Shown here: in pieces, positions 40,501 through 52,500 of the stretch
How positions within the stretch are numbered: position 1 is the first letter of the stretch
Layout: every line of letters starts with the position of its first letter
The notes under the pieces: model-generated
Seen by the model: only the letters and a program-made list of their open reading frames with translations
What the model was told of the DNA's origin: nothing
Databases searched by the model: none
NCBI GenBank assembly: GCA_903876875.1
Contig: CAIRBT010000012.1
Location: 1-56,278 of the forward strand
Source of the DNA: an uncultured Geobacteraceae bacterium
GTDB lineage: Bacteria; Desulfobacterota; Desulfuromonadia; Geobacterales; Pseudopelobacteraceae
Direction of reading: 5' to 3'
DNA: 56,278 nt
Translations under genes and position numbers: made by a program

Positions 40501-43500
40501 CAAAGCGGAAAGCGTTTCTCCAGTCAGTGAAAGTGATGCTGCAAGCGAAGGTGCGGCAGGCGCAAGCAAAACAGTAGAGCGGCTTCCGCTGCCAAAGGTG
40601 GGAGAGTATGGCCCAGAGGGGAGTAAAGTACGCTTTGCTATGTATGATGAATACGAACTGTATGATGTTGATAAACCGACACCTTCAGACGTAAGAGATT
40701 TCAATAAGCTCCTTAATGACCAGTATTACGCGGGATGGGGAGGATGGACACAGCCACCAGTTGAATATCGCCAACATCAAGAGCTTGCAAATAAAGCCTA
40801 TGCTGCTGGTTTAGTCGATGGAGTTAAAAAAGGGAAACCCCAGAAAGCTCCAAAAGCAAGAACTCCACAAAAAGCATCCAAGAAAACCATTGAAGATGAA
40901 ATTAACAGTATGTCGCTTGATGAAATGGCGTCGATGTTTGATGATGTAACTGCTGCTGAGAAACCGGTACGTTCGCTATCAAAAGCCAAGAAGCACGAAG
41001 CGTATTTGAAGCAGGTTATAGCCAAGGCCAAGCCAGAGAACAAACCCCGTATTCAGAAAGCATTGCAGAAACATAAAGCAAAGCAGGAAGAGCGGAAAAG
41101 TACACCACCCCCAGTTGGTACTCATCCAGCCAAGCCGGAAAGGGATGACCAGGCGGCACCCTACTTTAAAGAAGGGGATCGTGTTCAAGATAACGATGGT
41201 AAGCATGGTGAAGTCTCCCGTGCGGAAACATTCATCAGCCGCATGATTACATACGGGGCCGCTTCATCCGAAGCTTCACAGCGTCATTCACATTCGTATG
41301 ACGTTATGTGGGATAACGGTGTCAAAGGGTATGCTTCTTTCGATCACATGAACCATGAAACAGATCCCGCTCCTGCTGTTGTACCTGCTCCGGTTTATAA
41401 TAAAGTAGCCGTCGAACCAGATACGCTACTGCGTAACGTAGCTTATTCCCGCAAACAGGCACAGAGTTCACGCAATGCCGCTGAACGTGCCAAGAAGAAA
41501 GAGAACATTGCCAGTCACGAAAAGTCGGCCTCTGCTTTTGACAAGACTGCTGATGAACAGCAGGCGGCGTTTGACACTTGGGCAGAAAAGCACCCTGATG
41601 AAGCGGTCAAGTATCAGGAGAAGGTTGAAGCGGCCAAGCCGGAAGTAGAGCCGGTTGCCGGGATGAAGGTTTCTTTCAATAGTGCGCAGAATGGTATTGA
41701 ATTGCGCTTTGAGGGTAAACCGTCTGATGCTGTTATCAGCAAGATCAAGGCGGAAGGTTTCCGGTGGGCAATGCGCAAACGCGTTTGGTACGTGACTGAT
41801 ACTCCTGCCCGACGGAAGTTTGTGGAAGGTTTGCAGGGCGAGGCGGTTGCTCCTGTAAAGGTAGAACTGGCGGATAATGAAGTCCAGGTTGATAGTAATC
41901 CGTACATATATTCTAAAGTAGATGGCGATTGGCATCATCGTAGTGTTGGCAGCGCGGCACCGGGGAATAAGTTTTCGCCACCGTTTGATTTTCTGGACAA
42001 GTTAAATACGGCACTGGCGGGGAAAAGCGTTGTTGAGGAAGAAGCGGCAGATGTTCCGGTAAACCGTGGCAAGATGGAATACGATTCTTTTATGGCAGAA
42101 GTATTTGATCTTCTGGACGCTAATGCGGAACTTCGTACCCAAGCTATAAGTAGCTCCCTCCCGGAATTGTTTGAAATACCATACAGACAGGCGTATCGCA
42201 GAGCGGTAGCGGATGTTGCCAAGGAATACATTGATAAAGGTTTTGATGTGCGCGAAGCGTCTGCTTCAGCGACCAAAAATGACCATAAAACACTTTCTGA
42301 TAAGTATAAAGACGCGGTACGCAAAGAAGCCAAAGACACTCAAACCGATACCCGAGGCGCAAGCGACATCCTGAAAGCCGCTGCTGATTCTGGTGTCAAG
42401 GGTGCCGGTGAAGCATTGAAAGGGCTCTATGACATCTTTGGTGGTGGCTCGCTAAAGAACTTCCCCGGTGCCGTCGATGAAGCAACCTATGCCAAAGCCA
42501 AGCCTCACTTTGTGGCGGCGTATAATAATTTCAAAGAATCCGGCAAGCAGTTGACCGAGTTCTTTCAGTTCATCGCCAAACAGTTTGGTAACGCCATTAA
42601 ACCGTATCTGATGCGCTTTATGGATGATGTCAAAAACAATAATTATGCTATAATAGAAGAAAACGAGGAGGTGTCAGATGTTAATTCCGAGCGGCAAAAA
42701 ACTGGAACAGATGATAGCGGTGTCGATGAAGGAACAGGCACCTCAGATGTACAAGGAACTGACAAAGGCGGGGACGTTGCAGACATTCCTGGAAGAGTAC
42801 GCAGTGGAGATGGAGGAATCGTATCGGTCAGTGTTTCATCAAGCATTAACGAAGATCAGCAAGATCAACGATTCGATGCAGCAAGTGCAGGAGATGGAAC
42901 AGGCACAACGCGAGATCTGGGAAGTGACCCGAGCGGATTATCTGGAATTCTCAGATCCGATGCCACCGGAGATTTACGAATCCCAAATGGAGGCTTAGAG
43001 CGAACCGGCAGCTGGAAGGATAGTGCCAGCCGTAACCTTGATATTGTTGAACTGATAAAAACCCTCAGAGAAGAAAAGCGCAACGCCACTCCTGACGAAC
43101 AGCTTCTATTGATGAAGTATGTCGGTTGGGGCTCTGGCGAAATCCGTAACAAGATATTCCCCGGCTATGCCGAACAAGGGCGTATAATTCCGCAATGGGC
43201 AGAAGCAGCATGGAAACCGCTGGTTGATCGTCTTGATACTGCCCTGACTCCCGAAGAACTAAAGACCGCCGCACGTTCCAGCCAGTATGCCCACTACACC
43301 AGTGAAGCAATTACCCGTTCGATGTGGAAAGCGTTTGAACGAATGGGGTTTGTTGGTGGCAAGGTATTTGAACCTGGCCCCGGTACCGGTAACTTTATGG
43401 GCACCATGCCTGATGGTATCTATGCTAATTCCAAGTACACCGGCATTGAGATGGACGGCATTACTGCTGCCATAGCACAACAGCTCTATCCAAACCAGAA

Positions 43501-46500
43501 CATCATCCACGGTGACTACACCAAGCAGAAATTCCCCAGCAATTTCTTTGACGTGGCAATCGGCAATCCGCCGTTTTCATCCACAACTATCCTGACTGAC
43601 CCTGATTATAAGAAACACAAGTTTTCGCTGCATGACTTCTTCTTTGCCAAAACCATTGACAAGGTTCGTCCCGGTGGACTGCTGGCGTTTGTTACCAGTC
43701 GTTACACTATGGACAAGCTGGACGATAAGGCACGGGCATATCTATCTGAGCGTGCCGATCTTCTGGGTGCAATCCGTCTACCTCAAACTGCTTTCAAACA
43801 GCATAGCGGTACGGAAGTTGTTACGGATGTTATTTTTCTGCGCAAGCGTGCCGATGGTGAAGAAGCTGGTGGTCATGCCTGGGGCAAAACCGCTGATATC
43901 CAGATAGGCGACCAGACCAAACAGATCAACGAATATTTTGCCGCTCATCCTGAAATGGTACTTGGTACTCATGTTACAGAGAGAGGCCAATTCAGCCAGA
44001 ATGATTATCCTGTTAAACCGCTGGATGGAGATATTGAACAACTGTTTGCCGCCGCCGTGCAAAACCTTCCTGCCAACGTCTACAGTGCCATGCGACAAGA
44101 TTCTAAAACTATCAAGCAGGTTGTCGTAGAGCGAGATTTTAACCCCAAGAACAAAAAAGAGGGCGGTGTCTACCTCTCTGCCAAGGGCGAAATCATGCGG
44201 GTTGAAAACGGTTCCGGTATGGCACTCTCCAGTATGGTGAAGCTATCAGCAAAAGAGCAAGTCTGGCTGTCTGATTATATCCCGTTGCGCGACCTGATGA
44301 AGCAGGCACGTTTTGACCAGTTCAACGATGCAGGATGGGAAAAGTCGTTAAAGGAATTGAACAAGGCGTATGACGCTTTCGTGAAGAAGCATGGCAACAT
44401 CAAAGACTTTACGCTGAAAGTTAAAACAAAACTTGATGAAGATGGCAACGAACAAAAAGTAGAGTCACGAAATTGTAAGTGGGAAAAAACGGCAAACATC
44501 GACGTTGAGGGCTCTCTTGTTCTTGCTCTTGAACAGATCAACGACGACGGCGATATTTCAAAAGCATCCTTCCTGACCGGTCGTACCGTCATGAAGCCGG
44601 TACGCTCCGCCAATCCGCAGAGCATGGGTGATGCACTGGCATTGTCGCTTGATGAAATCGGGATGCTTGACCTGGATCATATTGCCGGATTGATGAAGAT
44701 GTCTCGCACGGAAGCGATTGAAGCACTGGGAGATATGATTTATGAAACGCCATCCGGTGAACATCTGTTGGCGGATGAATATCTGTCCGGTGATGTTGTT
44801 ACCAAACTGGCCGAAGCGGAACAGGCAGCTCGGAGTGACGAGAAGTATCAAGCCAACGTCAAGGCGTTAACCGAAGTCCAGCCGAAACCGCTCACACCGG
44901 GACAGATTACTGCAGGTCTTGGTATGGCGTGGATACCGACTGATATTGTCGGGGAGTTCGCCCAGGAAGTGCTGAACCTGAATATAAAGGTAGAGCTCCA
45001 TGCGGCAACAAATACCTGGAAGGTAACAATGGGCAATGCCCCGGCCAAAGGATATGGCCGCCGTTCTTCCAGTAAAAAGCAGGGTGTCCAGTCGTTGCGT
45101 AGCTCAACCGCTGAATGGGGTACGGCTGATCGTGGCGCCAATGAGATTCTTGATGCTGTCCTGAATCAGCGTCCTCTGCGCATAACTGTTAAAGACCTTG
45201 ACGGAAAAGTATCTGCTGACCCTGCTGCTACTGCCCGAGTAAATGAGATTGCCGATAAGATGCGTACGGAGTTCCGTTCGTGGATATGGACGGACGCTGA
45301 ACGTGCTGGCGAGATGCTGGATCTCTACAATAAGAAGTACAACAACCTTGCTCCACGTCGTTTTGATGGTAGTCACCTGACACTTCCCGGTATCGCTACC
45401 AAGTACAAGCTGCACCCTCACCAGAAACGGGCAATCTGGCGCATGATCCAGACCGGCAATACCTATCTGGCACATGCTGTTGGTGCTGGCAAGACGCTGG
45501 AAATGATCGCCGCTGGTATGGAGATGAAACGACTGGGGCTAATTAACAAACCTCTCTACGTGGTGCCGAATGACCAGCTGTCGCAATGGTCTGCTGAATT
45601 CATGGATGCTTACCCGCTGGCAAATATCATGGTGGCCGATGAGTTGAACTTTGACCTCAAGAACCGTAAGCGATTTATGGCACAGGCGGCGATGAATGCC
45701 CCCGATGCTATCATCATTACGCAATCGGCTCTTGGCAAGTTGCGCATGAAACCGGAGAGTGTTGCCCCGGTAAAAGAGAAGATGCTGAATGCTATGCGCG
45801 AAGCTCTGACGGAAGCACAGGACGATGATGCACCGCGTCACCTTGTTTCCAAGATGGAGAGGATGATTGAAAACGCCGAACAGCGCTTTGACAGTATTGT
45901 CGAAGATGGAAAAGGCGACAACATTATTACCTATGAAGAGCTTGGCGTTGACTTCCTCTTTGTCGATGAGGCGCACAAGTTCCGTAAGCTGGATTTTACT
46001 ACGGTGCAGCAGGTCAAGGGGATTGACCCTGTTGGTAGTCGTACCGCTCTTGACCTGTTTCTGAAAACAAACTGGATGGAGCATCAAAAGCCAGGCCGCA
46101 GTCATGTCTTTGCGTCCGGCACGCCGGTAACTAATACAATGGGCGAGCTGTACAACGTCATGCGCTTCTTTATGGAAGAAAAGATGGAGCGTGATGACAT
46201 CGGCCATTTTGATGCTTGGGCGGCGATGTTTGGCCAGACGGCGATGGATTATGAATTGAATGCCGCTGGCAAGTATGAACCGGTATCCCGTTTTGCTAAG
46301 TTCAATAACCTGCCAGAGTTGATGAAACGCGTCCGCACCTTTATGGATGTACTGACTTCCAGCCACCTTGGGGCGTATGTCGTTCGTCCTGATATCAAGG
46401 GCGGCAAACCGAATATGATTATAGCTACGCCGTCAGATGAACTGAAAGCGTATCAGACAAACGTGCTGCAACCACGTATGCAGCGGGCACGGGACTGGAA

Positions 46501-49500
46501 ACCGACACCGGACCAACCGGGAAACCCTGACCCGATTATCAATATCATTACCGATGGCCGTTTATCGTCCATTGATATGCGCCTGGTCGGTTCGAATAAG
46601 AACGATACTGATAGCAAACTGAACCGCGTGATTGATGAAATTATCCGGGTGTACAAGGATACGAAGGATTATAAATACAATGGAGTTGACGGCAAGCCCT
46701 CTCCGATAAAAGGCGGTACTCAGGTTGTCTTTTATAATCATGGCTTTGGTGCCAATGTTGCCGCCTCGCGTGGTTTTGATGCACGGGCTTGGATCAATCA
46801 GCGCTTGAAAGCAGCCGGTATTCCTGCTGGTGAAGTGGCGTGGTTTGATGAATATGATACCAGCGCAAAACAGTTGTCAGTCATGAAGGATATGCGCGAA
46901 GGGCGCAAGAAGATCATCATCGGCCATGCTAACAGCTTGGGAGTCGGAAAGAATCTACAAACCCGACTCTATGCCCTGCATTACATTGACCCGCCGTGGT
47001 ATCCGTCTGCTGTTGAACAGGCTCACGGTCGTATTATCCGACAAGGAAACCAAAATACCGAGATTGAAGCAAATTGGTATTCAACCAAGGGGAGTTATGA
47101 TTCTACCATGTGGCAGATGGTAGGCCGTAAAGGTCGCTTTATCGAGCAAGCCTTTATGGGTGACGATAATCTGCGCACGATGGAAGATGTTTCAGAAGTC
47201 AGTCAATATGAAATGGCCCGTGCTTTATCGTCTGGTGACGAGCGGGTTATCAAACTGGTTGGCTTGCAAGCTGATATTGAACGCTATTCCCGCTTGAAAG
47301 AAGCACACTTTCAGCAGCAGAGTCAGATGCGGGGCGATAAGAACACAGCGGAATGGAATATCACTGCGTACATGAAACACATTACCAAACTGAAAGAGGC
47401 GGTAAAGGCTGTTGGTGGCTATATTTCTGGCAGCAGCTTCAAGGGTGTTGTCGGTAAGCGGAGCTTTGATAAGGCTGGTGAATTTGGAGATGCGGTTATT
47501 GCTGCGTATAATCAGGCGGTGTTGGATCTTCAAAATGAACGAGATACTGAATTCGATAAACGAATTGCAGAGTCTACAGGCAAAACATTAATCAGTACAA
47601 TATGGACAGGTTCTAAGGAGTACGGAAGCATAAACGGTATGCCGATGGTTGCTACTGTTGCAGTGTCAGCAGTGACAACTCAGTACAGCAATATCATACA
47701 GATAACTGATAATGTCCCGTCAGAGATTGACGCTAACATGATGATGTATCCGCAGGGGACTGATGGTGCTGGCCTTGCCCGGAGGGTATTCAACCGTCTG
47801 AACGATGTGTCTGATTCGCTCCGAAGAACAGAATCTAATCTCACTGACGATGAAACCAAGCTGAAGCAGTTGGCAAAGAGAATCGGCGCACCGTTTGAGC
47901 ATGAAGCAGCCTTCAATGAGAAAATTGCCGAATTGTCTCAGTTGCAGGCGGAATTGACGGCGGATGAAGTAAAGCCAGCAGCGACTGCTGATGGCGCAGC
48001 TAATTTCGCCCTTGCACCGGATGCCCCTGTAGTATCAACATTCAATGATGCTATTGACGCAGTAATAAACGGAGAAATTGACCCACGTTACATTTTTAAA
48101 CTTGGTAAACCGTCTGGCATTCTCAAAAATATTGGCATTCCTAGTTTGCCAATTGTTATGAAGCTTGGGGTAGTAAATAAAATAACCGGTAATAAGTCAG
48201 ATGGTAGCGGAAAGCACGATATACCAGCAGAACTATTATATAACCTGCCCCGTCATATTAATAACCCTATCGCGGTTTTTGCTTCTGATACGCAAGCTGG
48301 CGCTAAGATTATTTTACTGCAAATGGAACATGCCGGCAGAAAACTTATCGCGGCAGTGCATATTGAGAAAAAAGTCGGTAATCTCGAAGTAAATGATATC
48401 GCGAGTATATATGGTAAGCCATCAGGGGTATATGCGGAATGGGTAAATAAGGGTTTACTTGAAACTCTGGATAAACAAAAAGGTCAATGGCTGCTTGAGC
48501 TGGTAAGGGGTTCAATTCCCCCACGGACAAGCGGCGCACTAACCCCAAATAAAATACTATACCATGTGTCTGAAGCTGTCAAGAGTGGTATTCGTGAGGA
48601 TATTGACGGTAAGAATGTCAGTTTTAAACTGAATGGTAAGCGTGCTACTGGAATCAAAGCTTCCACGGCTCAAACATGGGTATCAACTCTCCCCATAGCC
48701 AAGCGTGTCAATGTTGTTCAATCCGTCTCTGATCTTCCACAGAACGCACAGGCTGAAATTACCAAGGCCCAGGTAAACCCCTCTCACGTTCAGGCAATGG
48801 AGTTGCACGGCACCATTCACGTCATAACCGATAACGTCCCGGATCTGCAACGAGTCAAGGCACTGGTAATCGGTCACGAACTGGCACACGCCGGACAGAC
48901 CAAGAAAGTTGTTGACCTGGCTGTTGACTGGTTCAAGCGTACCGTGAACGGTAAAACAGAAGCCGCCAAAGAAGCTCACCTTATGCTTGAGCGGATAGCC
49001 GGACGTTACGGCTATGACTTGACAGACGAAAAACAATATCGTCGTGCCGTTCAAGAAGCGACCGCCGCCATAGCAGAACAGGCCGTGAATGCAGACTGGA
49101 AACCGTCAGGCTTGATGCAACGCTTATTCATGTATGTCAAGCACTGGTTACGTCAGCAGGGGCTTATCTCGCATGTATCTGATAGCGAATTGTCTCTGGC
49201 CGTGGCTGAGATGTTACGCATTGGGGAAAAGCGGTTGTCGGTTGACTTGGGTGGTGATGAGGCACAATTGGCATTGGATGACGCAAACAAACCTAACTTT
49301 GGGCAAACCGGAAACAAGCCCACCGACTTTATTACATTAAATGGTAGCATTGACTTCTGGTCTATCCCTAAAGAAGTAGCAAAACGTACTGATGGCAGGT
49401 TTCCCGAAGCGCCTGTTCGGTTGATGGTTGGTAAGCACATTGGCCTGCACAGGGGGTTTGGTGTTGACCACATAGTTGCAGAACATACCAATGATCTGAA

Positions 49501-52500
49501 AAAGCTCGGAATGTCTGCACAAGAATATGTACATTCGATCTTTTCCAGAGTGACATCAATCAGGGACGCTGGTGATCCGAAGGTTTTATATGTTTTTGCA
49601 GAAGGAAGTCCGAGAGGTGGGGCAGCTCTGGAATTAAGATTACATAGTGGCGGGTACTACTCAATAAGAACGGCCTTCAATATGAAGGCCGTTGGAAAAG
49701 TTGTCTGGAGTGGACGCACCGCATCTCCCGGAGTGGTTCAAGAACCGTATACCGGAGTAAGCCGCCAATCGTTACCGAAGGACGAACCCACTACCTCTTT
49801 TTCGGCTAAAGAGTCCTCCGAAACCGCTCGTAGGCAAGAAACCGAAGTTTCACCGAAGCCTATGCTAGAGGGTCTTGAGAACCAGACTTATAATAATAAT
49901 ACTCCAGTTGATAAAGATGTCAAGGCACAGTTTTCACTCCAAGATCAAGCCATCTCTCAACACGCCGCCAAGATCAACGCCCCGGCCAAAGTCACCGATA
50001 TGGTCAAAAGCCTGATTGAAATGGCCGGCCAGAGTATCCCTGAACGCCTGAAAGCCAACATCGGCAAGATTTTCTCTAATCCATGGTTCGGAAGCGAAGG
50101 CAAGCCGATACGCCGCCATGTCGTCAACCTCAATCTTGAGCGTAGCCAGAACCGTAACGGCATTATCTCTGATCTGTTCCAGGCATCGGAAGGCTATACC
50201 GGAGTTGAAGGGCTGGATAATATCCTTAAGAAAGCCAGCAAAGAAGAATTGAAGCAGTTTAACGACTTGATAAAGCACGGCGATGAAAACGGAGTTGCCA
50301 CATATTTCACCCGGGATGAACTGTATCGCGGGAAAACCAAGTTCGGAAAGGTCGGAAAAACCGTTGTAGAAGCATATCGGGCCTTTCATGAAGTTATGAA
50401 TGCCGCCAATCGGGTACGCTTTCAGCAGCTTGATGAACTGTCGATGCTGCCGTACAAGGATCAAGAGTGGTTCGCTGATCTGGTCGAACTCCTGAACAAA
50501 AACATGGAACGTGCCGCAGGGCTTGATGCAAAAGAAGCGAGTGAGGTTCACCATCTGATTCGCAGCCTTAAGCGGAACCTCACTGATGAAGAACTTGCCA
50601 GCGGAGAGAATCCCGCCAAGATCAAGGCGAGCCCTGCTGTCATTGCCGCTTATCGTGACTTCTGGAAACAGGTTGACCAGACTGCGAAGAAACACCAAGG
50701 GAACATGCTTTCTGCTTTCCGGGATATCCTTGGCTATCGAGGTGAATTGGACAAGCTCAAGAGTGAATGGGGCAACCTGAGAGGCTATGCACCGCGTAAC
50801 CGTAAAGATGGTGACTGGCATGTATCCGTCTATACAACGAATGAGGAAGGGGAGCGGGTCAAGGTCTACATGAAACCGACTCTGACTGAGACGGGGGCCA
50901 AGAGCCTTGTCAGGGAAGTGCAGGCCGATCTCAAAAAGCACCTCAAAGGTAATTTTGACGATGCAGCTACGTATGAAGTTGAGTATGAGCGCAACAATGC
51001 TACGCCGTCTGAGCTGATGGAATATAAGGGCAGTGATATTGCGGTAGAGTCCTTGCTTAATAAGGCGTTCGATCAAGCAGGAATTACCGGTAAAATGTCG
51101 GTCGAGCAGTGGCAGTCACTCAAGCACGAAGTATTTCAGGAAATCGCCAAGGAGATCATGGCGCAGGGCTTTGGCCGTCACGGTATCAGCCGCGAGACAA
51201 ACATGGTTGAAGGCTATGATGACACTGATTATCAGACAGTGTTGAAAGAGTATATCAGCGGCATGTCCGGCTGGCTCTCTAAGATGCGCTTTGCCATCGA
51301 GACAACAAGCGCAGCCAAGGATATCAGTAAGGCTGATCCTGGCGATAGGGTCTGGGTGAATGATTACGTTCAGGACGCAATGAAGAATAGCACCTACATG
51401 GATGAGTTGGCTGCAACTTTCCGTAGCGTCGGTGCAGTATACTATCTCGGCTTCAAAGTTTCATCTGCACTCTTGAACGCCTTCCAGAACTATACCGTTG
51501 GCCAGGCTGAACTTTCCCTGATGATGAAAAAGGCCGGTCATAAGGGCTCAGGTATTGCCGCTCTGGCAAAAGCACAAAAAGATGTAATGGCCGATTTTAT
51601 CAACATCAAGAGCGGTGGTACCGGGACACTCACCAAAGAGGAACACGATGTATTGTTCCGGGCAGTCCGAGAGGGTACGGCTCAGGCTCAGGCAATCCGA
51701 CAGATATCCGGCTCTCAGGAAATGGGTTTCGGTACCGGCTGGAAGAAATTCACCGAACTCTCAATGACTCCCTTCCAGTTCGTTGAACAGCGCCTCAACC
51801 GTGAACCGGCCATACTTGCGGCTTACCGCATATTTAAGAAGAGCGCAGCAGGGACAATAGATGAAGCGGCGTATAAGCAAGCCGAAACCTTTGTCAACAA
51901 TACCCACTACGTTATGGGCAAAGAGAACCTTCCCGAGATGGTCCGCAAGTCGGGTCCATTGGGCAAGACCGCCTATCTGTTCCAGGGATACGTTCACAAT
52001 TACATGCACTGGATGTTCAATCGTGCCAAAGACGGGGAGTTTGCCACCATTGCCCGGAGTCTGGGAGCCATTGCCGCCTTGGGAGGTGTCTTTGCCCTTC
52101 CCGGTGCCGATGATATGGACAGCTGGATTATGAAATGGTTCGGCGTGTCGTACAAAATGAAGTTTAAAAAGTTCGTCAAGGATGCAGCCGGTAACAGTGT
52201 GCCGGGACAGATCGTACAGAACTTCGTCAATCATGGTGTCACCTCCGTGGCCGGTGTTGATATGAGCCGTGCGCTTGCCGTCAACATTCCGTTTATCTCT
52301 GATCCTGAAAAAACCTTTGGGGAGCGTATCGGCGGTGCATGGGGCGGATTACTCAAGAAGCCGGGAATGGCTTTGAATGCGGCCAATAAGGGAGATTATG
52401 TCAGGGCAGTTGAAAACCTTCTTCCTGAATTCGCGGCAAACCCTATGCGAGCAGCACGTCAGTACAATCAGGGTGCCACTACGTTGGGCGGTAAGCCGAT

